From positions 496,001 through 560,000 of the forward strand of contig NZ_WEGH01000004.1 in NCBI RefSeq assembly GCF_009604375.1: 64,000 nucleotides of DNA, given 5' to 3'. A program made the position numbers and the translations under genes. Below, piece by piece: positions 31,660-39,777 of this stretch; position 1 is the first letter of the stretch, and every line of letters starts with the position of its first letter. The notes beneath the pieces are model-generated. The model searched no databases. It saw only the letters and a program-made list of their open reading frames with translations, and was not told the origin of the DNA. This DNA is from Actinomadura macrotermitis. GTDB taxonomy: Bacteria; Actinomycetota; Actinomycetes; Streptosporangiales; Streptosporangiaceae.

Positions 31660-33798
31660 TCAGAACAGGGTGCGCGGGCGGACCGCGTTGGCCCGCCCGG
31701 TGAGGCCGCGCCGCTCGGCCCGGCCGTCCGCCGCCCGCGCCAGCGCGCGGTAGCGGCGTTCCAGGGCGAGGCGCAGGCTCCGCTCGGTGAACTCCGCGCC
31801 GAGCACGCCCGTCCCGGACGGCGGCGCGCCCTGGATCCGCACGTAGCCGAGCGCGGCCTCCAGGACCAGCACGGTGAGGCGGTCCCGGCGGCCCGCGTCC
31901 AGGGTCAGGTCCTCCAGCCGCGCGCCGCACTCCAGCAGCTCGGTCAGGCTCAGCCCGGCGGGGTCGCGGCCGCTCAGCCGGGCGACGATCGCGCCGACCC
32001 GGGCCTCGCCGTACCGGCCGGCCAGCGGCGGCACCGACAGCAGCGCCTCCTCGGCGCCGTAGCGGTCGCCGGCGGCGAACCGCACCCGGGCGAGGCCGAA
32101 CGCTGCGCTGACGTGGCCGCGGTCGGTGCGCCAGACGCGCGCGTAGCCGCGTTCGGCGGGCGCGTGGTCGGCGCGCAACTCGGCGCAGTAGGCGAGCGCC
32201 AGGCTCGGCGCGAGCTCCCCCGGCAGCAGTTCGCGGACGGCCTGGAACCGCGCGGCGGCCTCCGCCACGTCCCCCGCCGCGAGCGCGGCGAGCGCCAGGT
32301 ACCAGCCGACGCGCCAGTCGCCGGGGATGCCGGCCAGGACCTCCCGTGCGCGCTTGTGGTCGCCCATGGAGATGTGCGCGTGGGCGAGGCGAAGGTCCAC
32401 CTCCACCGACGAGACATAGGGATGGGCGAGCGTCGCGACGACCTCGGACGGGGACGCCGCCGCAAGTCCTGCCAGGTAGGCCGCCGCCGGATCGCCGTCA
32501 TCGACCAGGGGCAGCGGCAGCGCGTCCACCAGCCACGCCGCGCCCGGCAGGGCCCCGATGCGGGCCCCCGCGGCCTTCACCTCCGGCCCGAACCGGGCGG
32601 ACGCGGCTGGGCGCGGTTCCCCGTCCTCCGCTGCGAGCACCTCGCGTAGTACGCCGGTGAGCTGTTCGGCCATCTCGGCGGCCGAAGTGAACCGGCGCGC
32701 GGGGTCGCGGTGTGCAGCGCGGCGCAGCAGCAGGTCGAACGACTCGTGCCGCTGCAGCAGCGGCACCTTCTCGCGCGGCGGCAGCGACTCCCGGTAGGTG
32801 GAGGTGAAGCCGGTGAAGTCGAAGGCGAGCACCGCCATGGTGCGGGCCACGGTGTACAGGTCCGAGCCGACGGACGGGCCCGCCTCGGCGATCTCGGGAG
32901 CCTGGAAGCCGACCGTCCCGTAGATCGCACCGTCGGGGTCGCCGGCGCGCCGGACGCCGCCGAGGTCGATCAGGTGCAGCCGGTCGCCGGTCTGGATGGC
33001 GTTGGCGGGCTTGAAGTCGCAGTACAGCAGGCCCTCGTCGTGCAGGTGGCCGAGGGCGCGCAGCACCTCCAGGGCGTAGGCCAGGACCTGCGGCAGCGGC
33101 AGGGCCGCGCCGGTCGCGGCGCGGTGCTCCAGCGCCAGCTCGCGCAGCGACCGGCCGCCGACGTACTCCATCACGATGTAGCCGTCGCCGCCGTGCCGCA
33201 CGAAGTTGTAGATCCGCACGATGCCGGGGTGCTCGACGGTGGCCAGGAACCGCCGCTCGGCGACGGCGGCGGCCATCGCGTCGGCGTCGCCGGTGTCCAG
33301 CAGGCCCTTCAGCACCACCCACCGGTCGTTGACGTTGCGGTCCCGGGCCAGGTAGATCCAGCCGAGGCCGCCGTGCGCCAGGCAGCCGACCACCTCGTAC
33401 TGGCCGCCGACCAGGTCGCCGGGGGCGAGCTTCGGCGTGAACGCGTACGGGGTGCGGCATTTGGGGCAGAAGCCCTCGGTACGGCCGGGCACGCCGTCCT
33501 TGCCGCGGCCGACCGGGGCGCCGCAGCCGCCGCAGAACCGCCGGTTCTCGGCGACCTGCGGATCGGTGAGGACGGCCGATTCAGGGTCGCGGAACGGCAC
33601 CGCCGGCATCCGGACCAGGCCGAGGCCGAGCGCGCCGCGCCGGCCGAGCGGGGTGGCGGCGTTCGGCTGCGGCGGAACGGGTTCGGGAGGCGGTGGCTCG
33701 GGGGGCGGCGGGGCGGGCGGAAGGCCGCAGACGTCGCAGTAGCCGTCCTGGACCGCGCCGGTGCAGCGCGGCTGGCCGCATCGCGTCGCAAGGGTCAT
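31660..33798 (-). CDS. pknG: Serine/threonine protein kinase PknG
   Basis: 712 residues in the PknG layout. The N-terminal part has two cysteine pairs at residues 7-24 and a rubredoxin-like site with FCGGC and FCPKC (C89, C92, C111, C114). The kinase domain follows, with VVLKG lysine (K164), catalytic CDFKPAN (D261) and the PknG-type LIDLGGVR (D278) in place of DFG. The last 300 residues are TPR repeats. PknG is a soluble kinase that phosphorylates GarA/OdhI and thereby controls 2-oxoglutarate flux. It precedes the glnX-like gene by 36 bp on the same strand, supporting the amino-acid sensing pathway. Confidence 0.93.
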   Translation of the reverse strand: MTLATRCGQPRCTGAVQDGYCDVCGLPPAPPPPEPPPPEPVPPQPNAATPLGRRGALGLGLVRMPAVPFRDPESAVLTDPQVAENRRFCGGCGAPVGRGKDGVPGRTEGFCPKCRTPYAFTPKLAPGDLVGGQYEVVGCLAHGGLGWIYLARDRNVNDRWVVLKGLLDTGDADAMAAAVAERRFLATVEHPGIVRIYNFVRHGGDGYIVMEYVGGRSLRELALEHRAATGAALPLPQVLAYALEVLRALGHLHDEGLLYCDFKPANAIQTGDRLHLIDLGGVRRAGDPDGAIYGTVGFQAPEIAEAGPSVGSDLYTVARTMAVLAFDFTGFTSTYRESLPPREKVPLLQRHESFDLLLRRAAHRDPARRFTSAAEMAEQLTGVLREVLAAEDGEPRPAASARFGPEVKAAGARIGALPGAAWLVDALPLPLVDDGDPAAAYLAGLAAASPSEVVATLAHPYVSSVEVDLRLAHAHISMGDHKRAREVLAGIPGDWRVGWYLALAALAAGDVAEAAARFQAVRELLPGELAPSLALAYCAELRADHAPAERGYARVWRTDRGHVSAAFGLARVRFAAGDRYGAEEALLSVPPLAGRYGEARVGAIVARLSGRDPAGLSLTELLECGARLEDLTLDAGRRDRLTVLVLEAALGYVRIQGAPPSGTGVLGAEFTERSLRLALERRYRALARAADGRAERRGLTGRANAVRPRTLF

Positions 33799-33906
33799 GC
33801 CGCCTCTTCCGGAGAGCAGTCGTCGCTGACTCGCCGACCAGGCTTCCCGGCACACCTGTGATCGAGATTAACGCGCCCCGCGCGCCGCCGCGCGTCCTCT
33901 TCCGGA

Positions 33907-33928
33907 CAAAACCCCCGCAGGGGCGGGG
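33907..33928 (-). terminator. Intrinsic terminator after the DUF3159 gene
   Basis: On the minus strand CCCCGC and GCGGGG (plus positions 33923-33928 and 33913-33918) close a 4-base loop, followed by GTTTTG. It starts immediately after the DUF3159 stop and separates this gene from pknG. Confidence 0.7.
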
Positions 33929-33929
33929 C

Positions 33930-34670
33930 TCAGGCGGTCTCGCGGCCCCGCATCGGGGTGCGGCCCCGGGCCAGCAGCCAGACCATGGCGCCGAGCGCGG
34001 CGACCTGCAGCGGCCAGCCCATCACGATCTTGGCGGCGCCGAGCGGGCCGCTCTGGTCGCCGTCGGCCAGCCAGATCGGGTACTGCACGACCACCCGCAG
34101 CAGGCACGGCAGCACCAGCAGCCAGGTGAGCCGGGAGCAGAGCCGGACGATGCCCGGGTCGGACCGCCAGGCGGTGGGGTCGCCGGTGACCGAGCCGATG
34201 ATGAAGCCGACCACCGGCCAGCGCACCACGATCGACAGGATCATCGCCACGGCGTATCCGGCGTTCAGCATGATGCCGGGCAGGAAGGCGTCCTCGGCCT
34301 TGCCCGAGCGCAGCGCGAAGAACGCCGCGATCGCGATGCCGACCAGGCTGTTCAGCGCGAACTGCGGGGTGGAGCGCTGCACCAGCCGGATCCCGAGCAG
34401 CACCACGCAGGCCGCCACGCCCGCCGCCACCGCGATCTTGACGTCCTTGACCGCCATGTAGGTCACGGTGAACCCGATGGTGGGCACGGCCGCCTCGACC
34501 ATGCCGCGCACCCCGCCGAGCGCCTTGGTGAGCTGGGCCCGGACGGCGGCCTCGACGGTGTCGTGCGCCGCCGCGCCGGCCGGGGCCGCCGCCCCCGGCT
34601 CCGTGTCGCCGGCCTCGGCGTCCTTGGCCTCGCGGTCCACCGATGTCACGCGCTCTCCCTCGTCGCTCAC
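33930..34670 (-). CDS. DUF3159 membrane protein
   Basis: 246 residues. A 45-residue acidic Ala-rich tail precedes a five- or six-segment membrane domain with the DUF3159 pattern (ALGGVRGMVEAAVPTIGFTV; LNSLVGIAIAAFFALRSGKA; RWPVVGFIIGSVTGDPTAW). The function is unknown; some members are compared with septation protein A. It lies just downstream of the OB-fold gene, as in M. tuberculosis (Rv2693c-Rv2694c). A GTG start within the tail is also possible. Confidence 0.9.
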   Translation of the reverse strand: MSDEGERVTSVDREAKDAEAGDTEPGAAAPAGAAAHDTVEAAVRAQLTKALGGVRGMVEAAVPTIGFTVTYMAVKDVKIAVAAGVAACVVLLGIRLVQRSTPQFALNSLVGIAIAAFFALRSGKAEDAFLPGIMLNAGYAVAMILSIVVRWPVVGFIIGSVTGDPTAWRSDPGIVRLCSRLTWLLVLPCLLRVVVQYPIWLADGDQSGPLGAAKIVMGWPLQVAALGAMVWLLARGRTPMRGRETA

Positions 34671-34683
34671 GCCGGCCCCGGGG

Positions 34684-35100
34684 TCAGGAGCCGCCGCGCA
34701 GCTCGTACCGGGGATTGAACATGACCTTGCGGCCGTCCTGCAGGCTGACCAGCCCCTCGGCGCGCAGCCGGCGGCCCGGGTCGATGCCGGCGATCTTGCG
34801 GCGGCCGAGCCAGACCAGGTTGATCACGTCGGTGCCGTCGTAGAGCTCGGCCTCCAGCGCCGGGGCGCCGCCCCGCGGGCGCAGGGTCACGGTTCGTAGC
34901 GTACCCGCCACGCAGTGCCGGGTGCGCTCGGCGCAGGACGCGATCGCGGTCGCGCCCTCCTTGCCGGTGGTCTCCTGCAGCTCCTCGGCCTCCAGCTCGG
35001 CCGTGCTCGAGGCCATCCGGCGCCAGAACTTCTTCAGCCCGCGCCTGCGGCCCGTCTCCTGATCGGTCTCCGGCGCCTTGGTGGCCGGTGGCTCGTCCAT
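34684..35100 (-). CDS. OB-fold nucleic-acid-binding protein
   Basis: 138 residues, start taken at ATG 35100 (MDEPPATK); an ATG three codons earlier is possible. A charged N-terminal segment (GRRRGLKKFWRRM) precedes an OB-fold domain: VAGTLRTVTLRPRGGAPALE, then ELYDGTDVINLVWLGRRKI. This is the small OB protein conserved next to DUF3159 in actinobacteria (Rv2694c position). RNA or DNA binding is inferred from the fold. The two genes are 13 bp apart and likely one operon. Confidence 0.85.
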   Translation of the reverse strand: MDEPPATKAPETDQETGRRRGLKKFWRRMASSTAELEAEELQETTGKEGATAIASCAERTRHCVAGTLRTVTLRPRGGAPALEAELYDGTDVINLVWLGRRKIAGIDPGRRLRAEGLVSLQDGRKVMFNPRYELRGGS

Positions 35101-35175
35101 GCTTGGCACCTTAAGGCATCATTCGACGAAACGAACCGGTCCGCGATCACCGATCGGAATCGACCTCGTCACACC

Positions 35176-36003
35176 TCAGCGGGGCGTTCCGGCCGGGCCC
35201 TCGTGGTCGGCGATCACCGCGTGGACGTAGGCGGCGACCGGCGGGCCGAAGTGCGCCATCGCCTCCCCCGCCGCGGCGAACAGGCCGGGCAGCGGCCAGT
35301 CCGGCGGGAGCAGCTCGGGCGGCAGCGCGGGCGGGGTGCGCAGCGTGTCGATCAGCGCGCCGCCGAACAGGCGGGCGTACCCGGCGAGCGCCTCGGGGCC
35401 GGGGCCGGGCGGTACCGGCCGTTCCCGGACGGCCCCGCGCAGCCGCGCGGTGTGCTCGCGGTAGCGGGCGGCCAGGACGTCCAGCTCCCAGGCGCGGTGG
35501 GCGACCTCGGCGGCGTCGGCGGCCGGCAGCCCGATCCGGCCGAAGAGGACGGTTCCGGCGGGGGGCGCGTCACCGAGCTCGTCCCACAGCGTCTCCCGGT
35601 TGTCGACCGGGGAGATCAGCACGCCCGGCTGCATCAGCCCGTAGCGGGCGAGGGCGGCGGCCCGGCGCAGCCGGTCGCGGTAGGCGCGCCGGGACTCGGG
35701 GACGCTGTAGAAGATCGCGTGGAAGAAGCCGTCCCAGGCGGGGGTGCCGGGGCGGCCGTCCCGGATCTGCCGGAAGCCGCGCAGGAACGGCCCGGTCATC
35801 CGGTACTCGGCGCCGCGTCCGCGCTGGTCGGCGACGAGCAGGCCGTCCCGGCGCATCCGGGCGATCAGGGACCGGGCGGCCCCTTCGGTGAGCCCGAGGT
35901 CGCCGAGCAGCCGCACCAGGACGACGCCGGGCAGCCCCTCGCGGCCGGCCAGCCCGCACAGGAAGGGAACGAGCTCGACATTGGCCCCCCGGGACACATT
36001 CAC
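35176..36003 (-). CDS. PaaX-family transcriptional regulator
   Basis: About 275 residues from GTG 36003 (a second GTG lies at 35997). An N-terminal winged helix (LLGDLGLTEGAARSLIARMR) is followed by a PaaX central domain (WDGFFHAIFYSVPESRRAYR) and the C-terminal domain. PaaX represses phenylacetate degradation in other bacteria and binds phenylacetyl-CoA, but no paa genes are present here. It is divergent from a VC0807-type membrane protein gene, and a perfect palindrome lies between them, so a different ligand is likely. Confidence 0.8.
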   Translation of the reverse strand: MNVSRGANVELVPFLCGLAGREGLPGVVLVRLLGDLGLTEGAARSLIARMRRDGLLVADQRGRGAEYRMTGPFLRGFRQIRDGRPGTPAWDGFFHAIFYSVPESRRAYRDRLRRAAALARYGLMQPGVLISPVDNRETLWDELGDAPPAGTVLFGRIGLPAADAAEVAHRAWELDVLAARYREHTARLRGAVRERPVPPGPGPEALAGYARLFGGALIDTLRTPPALPPELLPPDWPLPGLFAAAGEAMAHFGPPVAAYVHAVIADHEGPAGTPR

Positions 36004-36031
36004 CCTGTCTCGCGATCCTGTTACGCTTTCA

Positions 36032-36045
36032 CTCACGATCGTGAG
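36032..36045. promoter_or_regulatory. Palindromic operator for the PaaX-type regulator
   Basis: CTCACGATCGTGAG is a perfect 14-bp palindrome in the middle of the 69-bp region between the divergent starts. It probably binds the PaaX-type protein and controls both genes. Confidence 0.55.
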
Positions 36046-36072
36046 GATATTCGATAAGTGAGGGACGTTGTC

Positions 36073-36774
36073 ATGACGGGCACGCAAGCTCACGGCGGCC
36101 GGGGCGGATCCCGGCTGCTGAACCTCGGCCCCTCGCTCCTGTTCGGCGTCGTCCTGCCGTTCGTGACGTACGGGCTGCTCACCGGCAACGGGATGGACGA
36201 GGTCCCGGCGCTGCTGCTGATCTCGCTCTGGCCGGCCGCCGACACCCTGCTCTACGTCGCGATCAAGCGCCGGGTGGACGAGTTCGGCCTGATGATGCTG
36301 ATCCTGCTGCTGCTCGGCGCGCTGAGCGCGCTGGCCTACAACTCCACCAAGCTGGTGTTCATCAAGGACTCGGCCATCACCGGGCTGCTCGGGCTGACCT
36401 TCCTCGGCAGCCTGGCGCTGAGCCGGCCGATCATGTTCCACCTGGGCCGCAAGTTCGGCACCGACGGGTCGCCCGAAGGCATCGCCGAGTGGAACGCCAA
36501 GTGGCGGTACCCCGGCTTCCGCCGCGCCCAGTACCTGCTGACCACCGTGTGGGGCCTCGGCTTCCTGCTGGAGGCGGCCGTGCGCATCCCGCTCACCTAC
36601 TGGCTGCCGACCGGGACGATGGTGCTGGTCAACAACATCCTGCCGTTCGCCGTGGTCGCCGCGCTGGTCACCTGGACGATGCGGGTGGCCAAGCAGGGCC
36701 AGGCCCGCGCCGCCGCCGCGCAGGCCGCCGCGCAGGCCGGGCCGGCCACCGCGCCCGAGGCCGCCGCCGGCTGA
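36073..36774 (+). CDS. VC0807-family membrane protein
   Basis: 233 residues from ATG 36073, with GAGGGA 7-8 bases upstream. It has six membrane segments and a conserved-looking loop (WNAKWRYPGFRRAQYLLTTV), then an Ala-rich tail. The fold resembles VC0807/septation protein A-like proteins of unknown function. Divergence from a PaaX-type repressor suggests ligand-induced expression, which would fit a small-molecule transporter or sensor. An intrinsic terminator follows. Confidence 0.65.
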   Translation: MTGTQAHGGRGGSRLLNLGPSLLFGVVLPFVTYGLLTGNGMDEVPALLLISLWPAADTLLYVAIKRRVDEFGLMMLILLLLGALSALAYNSTKLVFIKDSAITGLLGLTFLGSLALSRPIMFHLGRKFGTDGSPEGIAEWNAKWRYPGFRRAQYLLTTVWGLGFLLEAAVRIPLTYWLPTGTMVLVNNILPFAVVAALVTWTMRVAKQGQARAAAAQAAAQAGPATAPEAAAG

Positions 36775-36787
36775 CCGCCCCTCCGCA

Positions 36788-36822
36788 CGCCCCCGTCCGA
36801 TCACCGGACGGGGGCGTTTTTT
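36788..36822 (+). terminator. Classical intrinsic terminator
   Basis: CGCCCCCGTCCG (36788-36799) pairs with 36805-36816 over a 5-base loop and is followed by TTTTTT (36817-36822). It cleanly separates the VC0807 gene from the exporter promoter. Confidence 0.9.
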
Positions 36823-36824
36823 GT

Positions 36825-36868
36825 GGAATGAAGCATTCCGTTCTGCTATGATCGGAACAGAACATTCC
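36825..36868 (+). promoter_or_regulatory. Exporter promoter with twin GGAAYR-N3-CATTCC operators
   Basis: Operator 1 is GGAATG-AAG-CATTCC (36825-36839), operator 2 is GGAACA-GAA-CATTCC (36854-36868), 29 bp apart. Between them is an extended -10, TGCTATGAT (36844-36852). The two sites flank the -10 and should block transcription when occupied. No regulator gene adjoins, so the repressor must be encoded elsewhere. Confidence 0.6.
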
Positions 36869-36890
36869 GCTCCTGCCGGAAGGGCCTGCC

Positions 36891-38363
36891 GTGACCACCA
36901 CGCTCGACACCGCGATCTCCCCGCCGCCCGCCGGCGGCACCGCCCCGCACCCGCGCCGCTGGCTCGGCCTGTCGGCGCTGCTCGCCGTCACCCTGCTCAA
37001 CCTGCTGGACTCCACCATCGTCGGCGTCGCGGGCCCCTCGATCCGCGCCGACCTCGGCGGCTCGCTCGCCGCGCTCCAGTGGCTGACGGCCGGCTACACG
37101 CTCGCGCTCGCCGTCGCGCTGCTGACCGGCGGGCGGCTCGGCGACATGTACGGCCGCAAGCCCGTCCTGCTCGCCGGGACCGCCGGGTTCCTGCTCACCT
37201 CGGCCCTGTGCGCGCTCGCCTGGTCGCCCGGCACCCTGATCGCGGCGCGGGTCGCGCAGGGTCTCTGCGCGGCGGTGATGGTCCCGCAGGGCTTCGGCCT
37301 GATCCGCGACCTGTTCGGCCGCGAGACCGGCAAGGCGTTCGCGCTGTTCGGGCCGGTGATCGGGCTGGCCACCGTCCTCGGCCCGATCGTCGCCGGGCTG
37401 CTGGTGGACGCCGACCTGTTCGGCACCGGCTGGCGCGCGGTCTTCCTGATCAACCTGCCGATCGGGCTGTACGGGCTGGTCGTCGGCGCCCGGGTGCTGC
37501 CCGCCCCGCGCGGCACCGACCGGGCCGGCGGCCTGGACGGCGCCGGGATGCTGCTCGGCGGCGCCGGCATGAGCATGCTGATCTACCCGCTGGTGCAGGG
37601 CCGCGAGCTCGGCTGGCCCGCCTGGTCCCTGGCCATGCTCGCCGCGTCGGCCGTGGTGCTCGCGCTGTTCGCCGTCCACCAGGCGCGCCGCGAGCGGGCC
37701 GGGCGGACGCCGCTGCTGCGGCTCGGGGTGTTCACGAACCCCTCCTACGGCTTCGGGGTGCTGTTCGTCGTCGTCTTCTTCGGCCTGATCACCGGCTTCT
37801 CGCTCGCCGTCGGCCTGTTCCTGCAGCTCGGCCTCGGCTACACCCCGCTCCGCGCCGCCCTGGCGATGGCGGCCTGGGCGGTCGGCGCCTTCTTCGGCTC
37901 GGGCTTCGGCGGCGCGATGATGAACCGGCTCGGCCGCACGATCCTGCACATCGGCCTGGTCCTGATGGCCGCCGGCCTCGCCGGCCTCTGCCTGGTGTTC
38001 GCGCAGGCCGGGACCGATCTGGGCGCGCTCGTCCTCGCCGGGCCGCTGCTGGTGTTCGGCGCCGGGATGGGGATGATCTTCGTCCCGCTGTTCGACATCA
38101 TCGTGGCGGGCATCGCCGACCACCAGGTCGGGTCGGCGTCGGCGGCGCTGGAGGCGATCCAGCAGCTCGGCGCGACGCTCGGCGTCGCGGTGCTCGGCAC
38201 GGTCTTCTTCGAGACGATGGGCGCCCGGGGCGCGCGCGGCCTGGACGCCGCGGCCGCGCTGGACGCCGCCGGGCTCGTCGCGGAACTGACCCTCGGGCTG
38301 ACCGGCGTGGCGTTCCTGGTCGCGTTCCTGCTCCCCCGCCGGGCCCGCGCGCAGGCCTCCTGA
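36891..38363 (+). CDS. DHA2 family MFS exporter
   Basis: 490 residues, GTG start 6 bases after GGAAGGG. About 14 membrane segments; motif A is GGRLGDMYGRKPVLL. It is closely related to the exporter at 4444: both share DADLFGTGWR and YPLVQGRELGWPAW, and 43-44 bases are identical over the latter. It lacks the long pre-terminal loop of the other pump and ends after segment 14. It should export a lipophilic compound using the proton gradient. A perfect hairpin follows. Confidence 0.88.
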   Translation: MTTTLDTAISPPPAGGTAPHPRRWLGLSALLAVTLLNLLDSTIVGVAGPSIRADLGGSLAALQWLTAGYTLALAVALLTGGRLGDMYGRKPVLLAGTAGFLLTSALCALAWSPGTLIAARVAQGLCAAVMVPQGFGLIRDLFGRETGKAFALFGPVIGLATVLGPIVAGLLVDADLFGTGWRAVFLINLPIGLYGLVVGARVLPAPRGTDRAGGLDGAGMLLGGAGMSMLIYPLVQGRELGWPAWSLAMLAASAVVLALFAVHQARRERAGRTPLLRLGVFTNPSYGFGVLFVVVFFGLITGFSLAVGLFLQLGLGYTPLRAALAMAAWAVGAFFGSGFGGAMMNRLGRTILHIGLVLMAAGLAGLCLVFAQAGTDLGALVLAGPLLVFGAGMGMIFVPLFDIIVAGIADHQVGSASAALEAIQQLGATLGVAVLGTVFFETMGARGARGLDAAAALDAAGLVAELTLGLTGVAFLVAFLLPRRARAQAS

Positions 38364-38374
38364 CCCGATCGGCC

Positions 38375-38410
38375 GAAGCCCCGCGACCGGACGACCGGTC
38401 GCGGGGCTTC
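38375..38410. terminator. Perfect 16-bp hairpin after the exporter
   Basis: GAAGCCCCGCGACCGG (38375-38390) pairs with 38395-38410 over a 4-base loop. It should end the exporter transcript. Confidence 0.8.
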
Positions 38411-38565
38411 GCGGTGCGGGCACTGTCATCGAATCGAGACGTCGCCACTTTTCCCAACCGGCCGCACCGGGACGCGATCAACGTCTACTTTGCCAAGAGA
38501 CGTCACCGTCCGTAGGCGATTAAGCACGCAGGGCGTTCTTCTCCCGTTAGGACCACGAGGAAGCG

Positions 38566-39777
38566 ATGCGAATGACCGGCAGGCCCTGGCGCCCCCTGAC
38601 CGCGTTCCTGACGACCGTGCTGGCGCTGACCGCGTGCGGCGGCGCGCCCGAGCGGCCCGCCGGCCCGGCGGGCGAGCAGGTCACCGCCCCGGCCCCGCCG
38701 GCCTTCGCGATCACGCCGTCCGACGGCGCCACGGGCGTCCGCCCCGACCAGGGCGTCACGGTGACCGCCGCGCCCGGCACCACCCTGCAGCGGGTCGAGG
38801 TGCGGGCGGGCGGCGCCGCGGTCCCCGGCGTGCTGGCGCGCGACCGGCGCACCTGGCGGTCGCGGTGGGCGCTGCGGCCGGGCACCGCGCACACCGTCAC
38901 CGCCACGGGCGCCGACGCCGCCGGCGCGCCCGTCACCGTGACCGGCGGGTTCACCACGCTCAAGCCCGCCACCACCTTCGCCGTCGCCGACGTCACCCCG
39001 CGGCCGGGCGAGCTGGTCGGCGTCGGCATGCCGCTGATCGTCACCTTCGACCGCCCGATCACCGACCGCGCCGCCGTCGAGCGGGCGCTGGAGGTGCGGA
39101 TGAGCCGCCGCGTCCCGGCGGCCTGGAACTGGACCGGCCCCCGCCAGGTGGTCCTGCGGCCCCGCCGGTTCTGGCCGCCGGGGCAGCGCCTCGCCTTCGT
39201 CGCGCACACCGCGGGCGTGCGGGCGGCGCCGGGCGTGTACGGCGCCGCCGACACCGAGGGCGGTTTCCGCGTCGGGGCGGCGCGGGTCAGCGTCGTGGAC
39301 ACCCGGCGGCACCGGATGGCGGTCCGGGTGAACGGACGGGTCGTCCGCACCGCCCCGATCAGCGCGGGCAAGGGCGGCACCCGCGCCTACACCACCACCA
39401 GCGGCGTCCACCTGGTGATGGGCAAGGGCGACCCGGTGGTGATGTCGTCGGCGTGGATGGGCGTCACCAACGTGCACGACCCGCGCTACTACAAGCTGAA
39501 GGTCCGGCACGCGGTGCAGATCTCCGCCAGCGGCGAGTACGTGCACTCCGCGCCCTGGTCGCTGAAGCAGCAGGGGCGCGCCAACATCAGCCACGGCTGC
39601 GTCAACGCCTCGCCCGCGTTCGCCCAGTGGTTCTACGGGCAGACGCTGCGCGGCGACGTGGTGACGGTGATCGGCACGGACCGTCCGCTGGAGGTGGGCA
39701 ACGGCTGGGGCTACTGGCAGCTGCCCTGGTCGCGGTGGGTGGCGGGCAGCGCCCTGAAGCGCCCGCTCGCCCGCTAG
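38566..39777 (+). CDS. Lipoprotein L,D-transpeptidase (Ldt)
   Basis: 403 residues. The signal ends in the lipobox LTAC (cysteine 23), so it is a lipoprotein. Two Ig-like domains (about residues 45-130 and 135-245) precede the YkuD domain with SHGCVNASP (C345) and the upstream HSAPWS histidine. A C-terminal WGYWQLPWSRW segment completes the actinobacterial Ldt layout. It forms 3-3 cross-links in peptidoglycan outside the membrane. ATG 38572 has better spacing from AGGAAG than ATG 38566; either is possible. It overlaps the convergent gene by 4 bp. Confidence 0.93.
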   Translation: MRMTGRPWRPLTAFLTTVLALTACGGAPERPAGPAGEQVTAPAPPAFAITPSDGATGVRPDQGVTVTAAPGTTLQRVEVRAGGAAVPGVLARDRRTWRSRWALRPGTAHTVTATGADAAGAPVTVTGGFTTLKPATTFAVADVTPRPGELVGVGMPLIVTFDRPITDRAAVERALEVRMSRRVPAAWNWTGPRQVVLRPRRFWPPGQRLAFVAHTAGVRAAPGVYGAADTEGGFRVGAARVSVVDTRRHRMAVRVNGRVVRTAPISAGKGGTRAYTTTSGVHLVMGKGDPVVMSSAWMGVTNVHDPRYYKLKVRHAVQISASGEYVHSAPWSLKQQGRANISHGCVNASPAFAQWFYGQTLRGDVVTVIGTDRPLEVGNGWGYWQLPWSRWVAGSALKRPLAR

